A stretch of DNA of 64,000 nucleotides from Diphasiastrum complanatum (GCA_029204225.1 CM055110.1:632077-696076); one strand, 5' to 3'; shown: positions 9,727-21,543, numbered from the stretch's first letter. Numbers and translations: made by a program. Notes: generated by a model from the letters alone, not told the origin.

Positions 9727-11554
9727 ATGGATTCTGATGAAGGGAAGCTGTTTATTGGAGGAATTCCGTGGGAAACAACTGAGGAGAGGCTGAAAGAGCA
9801 CTTCAGTTCCTATGGAGAAGTTGCAGAAGTTGTGATCATGAAGGATCGCGCCACGGGCCGCGCAAGAGGGTTTGGCTTTGTGGTGTTTTCGGATCCTGTG
9901 GTTGCAGATCAGGCGCTTCTTGACAAGCACACCATCGATGGAAAAACGGTAACTGGTTTCGACCCCTAATCCATCTAAGTTAGAAAAAGGTTCCTCTGTG
10001 CTGGTAATTTTGTTGGCATCTTAGGAGGCATCAAGGTGCCTTGGCCCTGGCGCGTCTTCGGCCACGCATTCAGGTGGGAGCGAGAGTACTGGAAGAGGGA
10101 CAACACAGGAATTCGTGGCTGAGGATGCGCAGGCTTCAATCATTGAGTGTATTTAAGCTCCTTTGGTATTGTAGTTTAAATTTTTGACAAATTCTACATG
10201 GTTTTAATCTAGATGGGTAAATGATTCATAAGTAGTTACATGTTATGACTAGTTTAGCTGTCTTTAAATTATTTAGGTGGAAGCAAAAAAAGCTATGCCA
10301 AGGAATGAGCAGCAAAATATGCCTAGGAGAAACTTTGATGGCCCTGGGCCAGCAGGGTATGTTAGAACCAAAAAGATATTTGTGGGTGGCTTAGCATCAA
10401 CTGTAACTGAGGATGATTTCAGAAAATATTTTGAGCAATTTGGTAATATCACAGATGTGGTAGTTATGTATGATCATGCCACGCAAAGACCCCGCGGCTT
10501 CGGCTTTATTTCTTTTGATTCAGAGGATGCTGTAGACAATGTGCTTCAGAAGCCTTTCCATGAACTCAATGAGAAGTTGGTAGAGGTGAAACGCGCAGTG
10601 CCAAAAGATCAGCAGGGTTTAGGCATGGGAAGAAGTGCGGGTGGTGCTTTTCCGCCAGCTGGTCGAGGTAGCGGGTATGGATATGGATATGGGCAGGGAG
10701 GATATGGTCCCGTGCCTGCAGGTAATTATAATCCTGCTGGTAGAGGGGGTTACCCGGCGTATGGTGCAGGCGGTTATGGCAATGCTAGCTATGGCGGTGG
10801 TTATGGTCCTAGTGTGAATGGAACATATGGGGCTGGTGGCTATGGTGGAACTGCTGGATACGGAGGTGCTGCAGGAGGCTATGGTAGCGGCAATTTTGGA
10901 AGTGCGCCACCCACTGGAGTTGAATATGCAGCAGCAGGTGCAGGGGGGGGATATGGTAGCGGTGGTGCTGCCAGTGGCGGATATGCGGCATCTTCTGGGG
11001 GTAGAAGCAACTGGGACAGCGGGACTTCTGGATATGGAAGTGGGGGAAATCCAGCTAGCTATGGAACAACTGGAGGCGGTAATCCAAGCGGTTACGGAGC
11101 AAGCGCTGGTTGGGGTTCTGGTGGTCCAGGTGCAACACAACCTGCTGCAAGTGGCGGATATGGCTATGGAGCCGCTGATGGTGGATATGGGTCACAAACA
11201 GCAGGCAATGCCGGACGAAGCAGCGGTTATGCCAGCAATACCGGTGGTTACAATGTGCCAAGTGGAACAACAAGTGCTGGTGGCTACGGCGGGGGTTATA
11301 ACAATGATGGTTATGGAAATACAGGATATTCTGACAATGCATGGAAATCAGCAGGGAACGATTCCTATAACTCTGTACCAATGGGATCTGCACCCGCTGC
11401 GGGAGGCTATCCTACTGCGGTAGCCAGTTCAGATACCGCCATGAATACTTCAGCAGGATATGGGGGTGGATATGGAGCTACTGGTAGACAAACACAGCGA
11501 GGTCCTGATAACCGCTTTAGGCCCTACCCTGCGACTGGTGATCATATGGGATAG
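9727..11554 (+). CDS. hnRNP A/B-like protein with two RRMs and Gly/Tyr-rich tail
   Basis: Two coding exons, 9727-9948 (74 codons) and 10277-11554, joined in phase 0, give 499 residues. RRM1 lies at about 7-80 (RNP2 LFIGGI 8-13; RNP1 RGFGFVVF 47-54). RRM2 lies at about 106-183 (RNP2 IFVGGL 108-113; RNP1 RGFGFISF 147-154). From about 190 to the end the chain is rich in Gly, Tyr, Ser and Ala, with many GGYG and GYGS units. The intron has GT...AG ends (9949, 10276) and restores the usual linker DGKT|VEAKKAMPR. The architecture matches the plant heterogeneous nuclear ribonucleoprotein 1-type family, nuclear or shuttling proteins that bind pre-mRNA and mRNA. ATG 9727 was chosen because the next upstream in-frame ATGs lie within the 5'-UTR intron. 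This is the clearest intact host gene in the window. Confidence 0.95.
9949..10276 (+). other. Coding intron of the RRM gene
   Basis: A 328-bp phase-0 intron with donor ACG|GTAACT and acceptor TTATTTAG|GTGG. It holds an unusually GC-rich block (about 10025-10140) that contrasts with its AT-rich flanks and contains a possible alternative exon. Confidence 0.9.
10025..10073 (+). other. Candidate poison exon within the RRM gene intron
   Basis: This 49-nt segment is bounded by GGCATCTTAG before it and CATTCAG|GTGGGA after it, which are usable acceptor and donor sites. Since 49 is not a multiple of three, inclusion would shift exon 2 and bring a TGA into frame near 10306. Many RRM proteins regulate themselves through such exons. 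There is no transcript evidence here. Confidence 0.35.
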
Positions 11555-12625
11555 GCTTCAAATAGCTGTGCAAGGCAGTAACAACCGTCATAACAGCCTG
11601 CTTGGATAGATTCTATTTGGAGTTGCTTTTGTTTCATATGCTCTAGATTAATTACAATTAAGTAGCATATTAAGGATTGGTAGCAGGCTCTAGTACTCAG
11701 GTTCTTATCTCGCTTACAGCTGCAATCTGCTCTGATTATCAGGTTTTGAAGTTACTGCTGTGCTAGTTTGTGTCTGTGTCAAGTCCATATAACTAATCAG
11801 AGTGATGCTTACTATGGTTGCAATGTACTAAAATAGTTGCACAATTCAGATATGCATGTCCATAGGGTTTTAGAGTAATGAGATCATGTTCTAACTATGG
11901 CAGGATGAGCTTGTAGATTGGCAGGAATGTGTAGTTGAAAGTTTACTTTTAGTATTTCATGTTTTTGGCTTGACAAATTTTTTTGAAAGTTTTTCTTTTA
12001 TCTTTTTTCCTAGTGGTTTTTATTATTGTCCACTGCCCATCGATGCTAATGTTTTGACATTTTCATCTTTCACCCATGTGAAGGGAGTTTCCTAAATGAA
12101 TTTTTGTGTGCATGCCGTTAGCAAAACTTGACATGAATTCTAATTTGTGTAAGATAAGCTAGATAAATTTTCATTTTATAAGTGTTCAGGAATCAGTAGT
12201 GGCTTAGTTGGTAATTTGTACCTCATCCTTTTAAAAGTAAGATAGCTCATTAGAAATACTATGAAGCATTTGGAAAAAAAGTGAAATTAATGTGATAAGG
12301 CAATTTAGCTTTTGAGTAGATGCGTACTGCGTTCGGAAGGGTTTTTCCCTTAACGTTAGACCGCTAAGGCCAGGAACTTAGTTTATTCCATAGCTGCATG
12401 TTCTCTAGCTTGGATACCTGAAATATTGATTCATGCAGTTTGTGTTTTGTCCTCCTGAAGGTGCCCCATGAGCAGGGTTGGCTACTTAACCCGGACACTG
12501 GGCGGCATTCTCGACTTGATAACAATCACTTTGAAGTGTGGAGCGCCTGTCATCAAGTTTTGTGAACCATGGCACGTTATTTTGCAGACTTGCGCACTGA
12601 TTCAATAAAATAGCCTAACAAATTA
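11555..12625 (+). other. Probable 3' UTR and downstream region of the RRM gene
   Basis: No open frame of note follows the stop codon. An AATAAA signal lies at 12604-12609, and the preceding part (12310-12600) is less AT-rich than its surroundings. The 3' UTR could extend to it, perhaps with a spliced segment, but a nearer poly(A) site is equally possible. Confidence 0.3.
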
Positions 12626-15350
12626 AAGTAGACCTATACAATAGTAGATGTCGGTCTGAAGCTGGCCCTTAGATTTTTAAGTCCTACGAATGACTCCGAT
12701 GAAGTTGATAACAGCAAGTGTTGGTATGCTTAGGGTTTGTAAATTGAGAGGTACAAGATTTTAGACAAGGTCCTTCCATTCTTAGAGCATCCTTAGATAT
12801 TATTGTTTAGGTGGACAGAGAACGACTAACTATGATCAACCATGTTGTAATCTACTTTTTGGATGGCTTGATCTTAGTTTGATCAAAGTGCTATGGTGGA
12901 AAATGTTTTCTTATTGAGGTTTCTTTTGTGACCTGAAAATTTTTGAGTGCCTATTTGCTTTGAATAACATGAAGGCATCTACTTTAGGGTGGTCAGATTT
13001 CCGTTCAACAGGCGTTTTATATTGTTGTCTTAATGACAAATGGGCTCACTTCTCTCAATAGGTGATAAATCTTGTCGACATGTCCATACGTTCACAATTT
13101 TCAGCGGTTGCTTAGGTTTCACAAGCTATTGAATGTAGCCAGTCATTTCACTGTTTTTTAAATAAGAAATTTTCAGTGATTTGACTATGTTGTCATTTGA
13201 AAAATGAGGCTTAGTTTGTTGCTAATGAAACGCAAGGTATTTGGTTCAGTACAAAATGGTTGACAGTTATCAGATCAGTTGTTGGAATAGAGTTTGATTC
13301 ACGCTGTGTTTAAAAGCCATTCATAAGACGGTTCATTTTGACTAATTCGGATTTGTTAGGGTTGTATGTCATTTGCATTTACGATAAAAGGAGTTTCAGT
13401 AAAATCATTAGAAGTTAATATTGTTGTTTCTAAATTCAATGCTTAGTTTTCCATTAAGCTCAGTTTCAGATACCCTGTGTAGAATACATAATGAATAATG
13501 TTCTTCATCGCACCTCTTGTTTTCTAAATAGAATTTCTGATTTGTTGCCTTCATTGTGGTAAAATGCAATGGGTTATTTTATAACCAGTTTATTTGATGC
13601 TTTGAGGCTCTTTTATCCACGTGGAACTCCTAAGGTGGATGTTAAAATCAAAAGTTTTTGTTGTCTACATACAGCCAGTTTCTTCGATCAGATTTGCAAG
13701 GTTTTGCTCTGCCTTTTTTTAACTCCATCAATTCAATATTCAGAAAAGGTCAAAATAGCTTGCTTTTGTTATAATGATTGATGACAAGGATGCTAACGTG
13801 CTAGAGGCATTCAATAGTTAATACTAATTTCACCAATTAATGATATGAAAGCCACAAGACAATTTTATGCAGGCTTCAAGGGGAACAAGTTCAATCAACA
13901 AAGTGGGCTTTATATGACATCTAGACCTCCTTCAAGCAGATTTCTTCTCCTTTGAGAAACCTAGGGAAACTATTCTATAATAGTTGCCATGCGTTTAATG
14001 GCACCTGTCATGTAAAAAGATGATATAGAAATAGCAGGAAGCTGAATAAAACTTTTTGCAATTGTTTCCTTCTCCACAAGTACTCTCAAATATGAAATCA
14101 TTGGCTAGGTAGGGTGTGGTTTCCTTTGTGCAACCATTGGTAGTTACACCCTGTACTAATTCCTTCCATCTTTAGTGGTGCAGTTTTGCTCACCACCTGG
14201 GATTTTTTAATAGGTTTGAAGTGGTGAAAGGTTATCTTTTAACTTTCACAAGAAATTAAGGGCTTCATTTGATCAACTTTGCTTTTTAGTGCTAGCCCTA
14301 CATCATGTAGGAGTCGTATCCCTTATTTTAGTCTTTGTAGGAATGAATGAAACTTAATGTGGACACGTATTTGTGTATGCAACTTGCACCTACTCTCAGG
14401 CGTTGATGAAGTGAGTGGGGATGTCACAGCATTGGATCCACGCCTTGCGTGACAAGGTTGGGTTGAACTCCTTAAGAGTTCAAGATTGCATGTCTTCATT
14501 AATGTTGTGTTGGGTTTTGATGGAAACATAATTGCATGTGTTGTCTATGTTGGTTATTGTTTCCTTTGTGCATCTACCAGACAAACAAAACAACACATGC
14601 AATTGAAAGATGATCCATAGGGATAAGAATAAGAACTCATTAAAAAACTAGCTTTTGTTGTGTGATTGTTAAGCATTTTGGAGTTTTTGAACAAGCCAAC
14701 ATAGTAATCTGGATCACGGGAAATGGTTGCTAGTTTCTGCACATTTAATCCACCAGAGTTTCATAGTTGTGACACTGGGTGCCAATCGTTAGTGGCATTG
14801 GCAGCTTGCAAAGGGGTTGCCTTACCAAGCAGCATTTTCTAGTGGATGATTTGCCTTTGCATGGCTCTATGGAGGCAAGTGATACTGGAGTTTATATATG
14901 CAGGATAACAACAGTAATATAAATATGAAGTGATTTTGGAGATCCAAGTTCAGCATACAAACAACTCATCCATCTAAATCAACACCACTTGGAAATTATG
15001 GCACATGACTTGTGACACATGAAAAACCATCAAGAGCCAATAACAAACATGTACCTAAACATCATGTAGTATCTCGCAACCAAGGGCAAATTGGGTGAAC
15101 CTTTAAATTAGTTTTCATATAACTATGTCCTTGGAGTCTTCTATTATAAAGTGCATATTGCAAGTCACCCCAGATTATGGTGGTCTCAACATAAGAACAG
15201 CACTTAACCACCAAAATTTTAATATGAAAATCTCTCCCCTAAAAGAAATGTGCAAAATTTAGCAAACAATGACACTAGTTATCTCTCTTTGATACCATGA
15301 TAGTTTTCAAAGTATAAATTTTTCTATAATTACAGAAAAGAAAGCATTCA
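12626..15350. other. Intergenic region, nothing recognised
   Basis: AT-rich unique-looking sequence without protein motifs on either strand. The open frames of 60-70 codons have no family resemblance. Confidence 0.5.
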
Positions 15351-15354
15351 ATGA

Positions 15355-15938
15355 TCACATTGTAGAAGAACCACAACTACATACCTTACCATTTTGCTCA
15401 CATAAGATGGGGTCCATTTCCAGCTCGTCGGGTTTATGTGGAAATTGTGTGGCCATGCGCGTGGCAACTATGAAAATAACTGGTATTCCTGTTAAATCGT
15501 CCATCGACCAAGCAAATACATTTTGATATTTTTGAAGAAGTAGTATGTATTCTTCACGCTCTTGGTCTAATTGGTGTTTATATAAATTTAAAATTTTACC
15601 TTTACTAATTTCTATTTCTATAAAATTGTCCTTATCAACCATCCCCTCGGTCAAGCTTGCTCTGGTTTCGCCCAGAACTTCCCTAAACTCGGATGTTGTT
15701 GGTAGCTCCATTTCCTCTTCCTCATCAATCTCATAGCATTTTATGAAATTGATCCAGGATTCTGTAGGTCCTACTATCTCCTCACCCCATCTCATAAGGT
15801 GACCTTGTCTCCTGCCATCCCGACTGCCGATACCTCGTATGGAGTCCTCTCTCCTGAGACGCTCTGAGTGCCATTTTTCATGGTGAAAGATGCTATCCCA
15901 TAGCTCCACCGGATCATGCATGCCTGCATCACCCTGAT
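15355..15938 (-). pseudogene. Gypsy C pol fragment fused directly behind a PBS
   Basis: The minus strand encodes a gypsy pol piece just upstream of RT: LLQKYQNVFAWSMDDLTGIP resembles the conserved LL..Y.DVFAWSY.DMPG segment. Just behind the primer-binding site the peptide has no gag features (VELWDSIFHHEKW ... EEEMELPTTSEFREV). Gag and protease have therefore been lost by deletion or never belonged to this copy. The RT catalytic region is also missing on the left. Dead remnant. Confidence 0.7.
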
Positions 15939-15950
15939 GCTCTGATACCA
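15939..15950 (-). promoter_or_regulatory. Primer-binding site, gypsy C
   Basis: The minus strand reads TGGTATCAGAGC, complementary to the initiator methionine tRNA 3' end. It sits directly at the inner end of the LTR. Confidence 0.85.
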
Positions 15951-16407
15951 TGTTAAAATCATGTTAGGATCTAGTGCAGTATGTAGATCACATCAATCAA
16001 TCACCATAGACACTCCTAACAAGCTCTCAAAGATGGCACAACAAAAGAGAAAACTATACATATGCCAAAAGCCCCAACATGCATGGGCTCAACAAGTGTC
16101 AACACACTAAAAAGGCACCTGTTTGAGTAAAAGGCCCAACATGGGCTAAAAGACTGACAAACTCAGGACATGCCCCTGAGTATAGCAAATGCCGTCATAA
16201 ATATACTATACAGGCCAATTTTCCTACGTGTGGCTACTCAGCTAATCCAAGTAGCCGTCTACGAGATTAGTGCCCGCCGACTGCTATGACGATAGTGGGT
16301 CACGTCCCCGTAACAACCAGATATAGTAAATCTAATTAATTGTAAACTAATTATAGTATCACATTTAGAGCTTACACTAATGAATTAGATCAAACTGATT
16401 TCTAACA
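15951..16407 (-). mobile_element. 5' LTR of gypsy C
   Basis: On the minus strand it starts TGTTAGAAATC (16407 downward) and ends GATTTTAACA right before the PBS, an imperfect inverted terminal match. An alternative inner end at 15962 (CTAACA) would leave an 11-nt spacer before the PBS. Length is about 446-457 bp. No partner LTR is in the window. Confidence 0.7.
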
Positions 16408-17323
16408 ATGACAACCTATAAAAGTACAAGAGGTATATGCCTTCAAAATAAATTCAGCCATAATAAACATAATAGTGTATGCCTTAAAAAATAAAATATT
16501 TTAGTGATATTTTCACTAAGATTTAACAATTGTTCAATAATGGCTGGACGTATTGGCTTGGCCATTATTTAATGGTGATTTTACCTAATGGAAAGGTAAG
16601 TAAAATATCCATTTTCCATAGTAAAAGTTTCCTTTGTTGGCCCTCACTATAGCCAAAAGGACAAGAGTGTTTCTTGTGGCACATGAGATCAAGAGTCGCA
16701 TTGCAATGGACACCAAGACTTGAACCTTGGTACTATATACATGCGATACGGACATTTGGGGCCTCATAAGTCCTGAAAATAGCTCGGACAATGTGCGGTG
16801 AAAGTATTTTCATTGTGCACATTGAAGAATGAAATTTATGGAAAGTTGAATTTTCAGCTCAAACTCACTAAGGAGAGACACATAAGCTTTGACTAAATTA
16901 TCCCCATAGCCCTAATCTTTCCTCTAGGTGGTCAAAGCTAAACAAAAAGATCATGTATAAGAGAAGCTCTAGATATAATATACTTAAGAGTGCACTTGGA
17001 ATATGTTGGGAATGCAGTTTAGCAGACAAAATAGAAGCAAATTGTCTGAGCTTGTCTAGGAGTTAGCGTCCCAAGCTACCTTACACGCTTTGGGGTTCCA
17101 AGTTTTAACTTGGTACGTTTATCCTTAACTGGTCACTTGGACATCATGCATATAATAGAATAGCTTTTGAAAGTTTGATCTCATACAAACAGAGTAAACA
17201 CACACACACACAGACACACACACAAAGCTGACCCAAATGCATATGTAGCCAAAAAGCTCTAATGTAATTTTTCACCAATCAGATAATTAATCTGAAGTAT
17301 AGAAAGTACTGGTTTTCAAAAGC
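16408..17323. other. Intergenic region, nothing recognised
   Basis: No convincing gene. Contains a short CA microsatellite at 17197-17224. A minus-strand open frame at 16585-16791 has no recognisable domain. Confidence 0.5.
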
Positions 17324-17347
17324 CTCTCTCTCGCTCTCTCTCTCTCG

Positions 17348-17414
<67 letters not shown>
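17324..17414. repeat. Compound (CT)n(CA)n microsatellite
   Basis: CT units (17324-17353) pass into CA units (17354-17414) with a short GCGC interruption. The same compound repeat occupies the equivalent place upstream of the second RGF-like copy (21870-21949). Confidence 0.95.
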
Positions 17415-17526
17415 AGGTTGATCACCGGGAAGGCTACACAACCGATGATCAAAATAATTAGCAGCTGAGAAGTCAATAGCATGCCTACATGCGATAGACA
17501 TCAAAGAAATCAGCAGCTGAGAAGCG

Positions 17527-17939
17527 ATGATTCAAAGAGATGGCAAAATGATTGTTGTGTAATGATTTTGCTCACTGCATCTGCTTTGATGGTAATCATG
17601 TGCATGCATGCTGTCGTTGACAAAAAGGATCTCCCTTCAACTGATCACACAAGGTAATCACTAGTCTTACTCTTAAGCAGTAGACAGCAGATGCTTCAAT
17701 TCAATTTCTGAACTTCAAGCCCAAGTCAAACCACGTAAATTACCGCTCTACCCATTTCTCAGGAAGATCAAATCAACCTTCTGAAGGCAGCAACATGACA
17801 CTGCAAGGTGGAGATTTAGCATCACGGTTTGATCTGAAAAATGCACCTTCTTATGCAAGAAAGGTACTCTTTCTTGAACCCAGTATAGTGGGATTAACCA
17901 TGAAATAGCAATTTTTTTTATAAGGTCGTGTGTGTGTGG

Positions 17940-18005
<66 letters not shown>

Positions 18006-18375
18006 TGAATGACTCCATTTGTCAGATGATCACATCCCACCAACAAAGAGCCAAATTAGCAAGGGATTTTAGTTTACAGTACGGATTCCTCTGGGGAGCA
18101 GCGAAGACGAGGGGAGATTATGTGAGAGAGCGAATTAGGCGCGAAATTAAGCAGATTTGGGTTCCAAGAATCCACCTCGCAAAGATAAACTGGATTCGTT
18201 CTTCACTTCTCTAACCCAATAAAAGCAGAAAAGTGGCCCTCTAATATAAAGTCCAATTTGAAGAACAAAGTCAAAGGTGCTGATCAGACTACAGTGATCG
18301 GAAGCAGCGATCCAATGCTTCACGTATAACTATGGCGGCCCTGTTGAAACACACCCTCCTCAAAGTCATTTTGTT
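17527..18375 (+). pseudogene. Decayed RGF/GLV/CLEL-like peptide precursor (copy 1)
   Basis: Paralogue of the gene at 22012-22879 with the same three-exon layout: 17527-17653, 17763-17863 (101 nt, the same length as in copy 2) and 18026 to about 18375, all with intact GT...AG sites. Exon 1 reads MIQRDGKMIVV and then hits stops where copy 2 encodes its hydrophobic signal; one base is missing. Exon 3 keeps GFLWGAAK and EIKQIWVPRIH but stops at 18214. At the C-terminus a one-base shift separates LHV from NYGGPVETHPPQSH, the degraded peptide motif (Asp of the DY pair is Asn, one residue inserted, no stop after the motif). A shorter signal-like start at 17562 exists but enters exon 2 in the wrong frame. 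Most likely a pseudogene. Confidence 0.65.
17927..18003. repeat. (GT)n(GA)n microsatellite in intron 2 of copy 1
   Basis: GT units (17927-17959) pass into GA units (17960-18003) and end 22 bases before the exon 3 acceptor, matching the intronic GA tract of copy 2. Confidence 0.95.
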
Positions 18376-18975
18376 GAATCGTCCAGCCTTGGATACTTGT
18401 TCCGATTCAGAAGCAAAGATGTTATTGCCATGTTCACCAGACAGCAGCAACGTTTTGCTCATGAATAACAACTCACCGATCTTGCAGAACTTATTACAGA
18501 AGATCAGAGTGGGGAGATATAAGATAAGCTTATCAAAATTATAGATGCCTGCTCAGAAAGTACTCTTAAAAAGCATGCATGAATGATGAGACATTCAAAC
18601 TGCAGCGACCCCAGATATGCTTGTCTAGCTAGCCTTGGTCTGCTATAAGTAGGAATATTATGCCTGCTGATGCACTCATAGAGAAAGATCAAATGAGCAA
18701 TGGTAAGCAAAGTAGTTCAATTACATCACATTTTTGATCAACGAGTTCTGAACATTTCTCTACTGTAATCTTCTTCCTCGGAGCTGCTGATTAAGGTCTG
18801 ATTGGAGCATAAGGTATATATAAATTTACAAAATCCTACTGGATGATGTGGGATTCTTGTGAGTGTAGAAGAGATCAGAAAAACGCTGCATTCGTGAAGT
18901 TACTTCTGTATACACTTCCGCTCATTAATTGCCATCTTCATGGAATAAAGGGCATCATATTGCGTGCATTGTAGA
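18376..18975 (+). other. Downstream part of the duplicated RGF-like locus
   Basis: No open reading frame of interest. The sequence aligns in patches with 22880-23435 (for example GATCTTGCAG, TTTTGATCAAC and a block ending in ATCATATT.(C/T)GTGCATT), so the duplication covers the 3' flank as well as the gene. Confidence 0.6.
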
Positions 18976-20550
18976 AAAACTTTTTCCTTGTTTTGTACGT
19001 AATTGAGATATTTACAACATAACTATCCCTTGTTAAGTACATACTACAGCGCAACACGATTGGCCCTCCAAATGCACATTATTGCTCAAGAATCAGGCGT
19101 ACTGACATTATTACTTCCATTATCCGTTTAAAGAATGATGTACTAGAAGAAGCAATTGATCCGATACGAAGTCAACCATGAATCTGTGGTCCATCCGGGC
19201 GTGATCCAGCAACCCCACAACGGCACAACCCCACAGTGCACAGTCCTTCCAAATATGCAGCAGCTGCCAGGAAGATCGTAAATGGTTTGAGTGGCGGCCA
19301 GCCACCAAGAATGAGTTTTAGAGGTATCTAGTAGTCTAAATTCTACTCTAGAGATACCATGATATATCAGATATCGTATATAAAGCATCAGATTATGTAT
19401 CATTGTTGGGAGAGTGTCATAGGAACAACCTCTGTTGGTTGTATATGTTTTTGGGATATTAAAGTAAAAAATGGGCCCCCTAGTAGTATCTAAACAATAC
19501 CAGGTCAATGGTCGATACCCAACTAGGATTGGTTTTGGCCTACACAAATGTATAATAGGCAAAAAAATTATGGGTTTGGCAATGGTAATCATAAAGTGCC
19601 TTGACTTAGGCATGAAGGATTATAAATGCTTTGGTAATAACACTTCACAAATTTGACATCAAGATCCTACTTTTAAACTCAAGACCAAAGGCTCTCTTTT
19701 CACTTTCAAATGAATCATAAGTTCCATACATAGAACCTAAGCAACACACATTTTTGTTCCCCACATTTTAGTTGACTTCTCAAAATTACCTATCAAATTA
19801 AAGGTTTAGTTTTGGAAGTGCCTTTTACTTAAATAGTTTGTTAAAATCTTAGTTTGCTTTGAAATGCAAATAGGCCCTTTGACATACATTGCAAGTTGCA
19901 ACTGCTAGCCAATATGAATAGCCAAGGGCATTGCTTGGGGAACCTCTTTTGAAAGGGCATTGCTTGGGGAACCTCTTTTGAGTTATCTTGAAAAAATTTG
20001 CATTTTATAATACTTCTCAGTTTTTTTGAAAACTTTTTACTCATAATAGGGTGTATGTGCTTGTATAAAAAATCGTCAAATATTTTATGATTTCGATTTT
20101 TGAGAAAACTCGCCTGTTTCATTCCTATACTTTGCCAGTTTTCTTGAGCATCGGCCAAGGGATAAAAATTTTAAACTACATTCAACACAAATTTTAAGCA
20201 CAACTTTTTGAATCATCACATTCTCTTTATTGTAGATGCTCTACCAAGGATTTGTGTGCCCACATGCCCTAAAAAAATCAATGAATTAAATGCACAAATT
20301 GCTGAAATTGGCATTTCACCTCCTAGCTTGAGAGTTTTTAGGTTGTGTGAAAAACATAGTCATAGGTTTTTACAATCTGAGTTTGAATATTTTGTATACC
20401 GTGAGGGCAGAGCCTAGCTGCAAGAAGTACCCAAATATACAAATGGACCATCTATTCGAGGCCATGTGGAGCTGTATATTTTAAGCTACAAGAGACCATA
20501 TGCAATGGTGCATATATGTTTGTATAGGAGACAACAAAATATAAAATGAA
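18976..20550. other. Intergenic region, nothing recognised
   Basis: No protein family is recognisable. A 156-codon minus-strand open frame at 19143-19613 has an odd composition and no motif. A 33-bp phrase (GGGCATTGCTTGGGGAACCTC core) is repeated in tandem near 19924-19980. Confidence 0.5.
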
Positions 20551-20566
20551 TGTATAGGGGACCAAA

Positions 20567-20670
20567 GTTTTGGTCTCCTATAGCATTTAGTTTTGGTCTC
20601 CTATAGCATTTATGTCACTACTTTGGTCCCCTATAGCATTTAGTTTTGGTCTCCTATAGCATTTATGTCA
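20567..20670. repeat. Local repeats of TTTTGGTCTCCTATAGCATTTA
   Basis: Four adjoining copies of a phrase of about 22 bp occur here, alternating with TGTCACTAC or TGTCATGTAG spacers, and preceded by an inverted piece (TATAGGGGACCAAAG). Confidence 0.8.
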
Positions 20671-20988
20671 TGTAGTGGCAAAGGGGGAACATGCTACACC
20701 TAGTATGTAGGCCTCAGTCCATAGGGGTCGGTACACCCCCTAAGTGCACTTCTCCTTTGACGTAATGGATTTTTGGTGACTATTCTGCCCAATTCTGAAC
20801 ACATCAAAAAGTAGAATAGTCACCTGTTTTTTTTAAGAAAAAAATAAGTGCAGATTTTGCCTGCGTCTGCCATGTGGCAGCATCGGATTGGTCTCAAATT
20901 TTTTTAGTGTTGATTTTGCTTGCACTTGCCATGTGGCACCTAAGGATTGGTTAAAAAAGGGTCCAAAAATCCGTTACGCAATGGAATG

Positions 20989-21111
20989 GGCTGGGCAAAG
21001 GCCATTCTGCCCGGTTCGGATTTCCATAATTTTTTAGGCTCGGCCCCTCCGGGCCTAGACTAAAAGAATTCTGGAAATTTTTACCGGGCAAAATGACCTC
21101 TGCCCGGCTCC
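20989..21111. repeat. Long imperfect hairpin (foldback) sequence
   Basis: The left arm 20989-21047 and right arm 21050-21111 are reverse complements with few mismatches (for example CATTCTGCCCGGT against ACCGGGCAAAATG, and GGATTTCCATAATT against AATTCTGGAAATTT). There is almost no loop. It may be a foldback or MITE remnant. Confidence 0.75.
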
Positions 21112-21452
21112 TTCCATAATACATTACCTATTCACTAGAGGCTATAGCAATTTGTCTCATTTGCACATGTTTAGTTGTAACTTATGAGCGGTCATAACAT
21201 GGAGAAGCTGGGTGCTACCTCACATTTCTCAGGTTCTGAATTTCTAACTTGGAGATCTACTCCTAGCTTTTGAATATTGAAATTTGAGACTAGGCAAACT
21301 TTTGGCTCAACATCAAGCGTCATGCTCCAGGAAATCCATGATCTTCCTTGTGTCGTACTAGGCACTTGGACTGTTAGCCAAATGAACACTCACTCACTTT
21401 CTCCCTCTCTCCCGGATCTGAACTCTGACTCGCCCATTAATTCATGTATTCA

Positions 21453-21458
<6 letters not shown>

Positions 21459-21541
<83 letters not shown>
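21459..21541. repeat. (CT)n(CA)n microsatellite
   Basis: About 22 CT units followed by about 19 CA units. This is an additional compound repeat about 330 bp upstream of the one that precedes the RGF-like gene. Confidence 0.95.

Positions 21542-21543
<2 letters not shown>

Noticed and set aside
10619-11140. 173-codon antisense frame and other overlapping frames in the RRM gene exon 2
   Set aside because: Low-complexity shadow of the Gly/Tyr-rich coding repeat; no independent domain.
13776-13800. TGATGA considered as a C box of a snoRNA
   Set aside because: No D box (CTGA) at suitable distance and no terminal stem.
17930-18214. Open frame starting within the GT/GA microsatellite
   Set aside because: Its first third is an artefact of the dinucleotide repeat (Glu-Arg repeats). 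The rest is exon 3 of the decayed RGF-like copy, reached by the acceptor at 18025.
19143-19613. 156-codon minus-strand open frame
   Set aside because: No recognisable domain, unusual composition, no splice or start context, and no homologue within the window.
20208-20417. 69-codon open frame with several Cys
   Set aside because: Too short, and flanked by AT-rich repeats; I could not relate it to a family.
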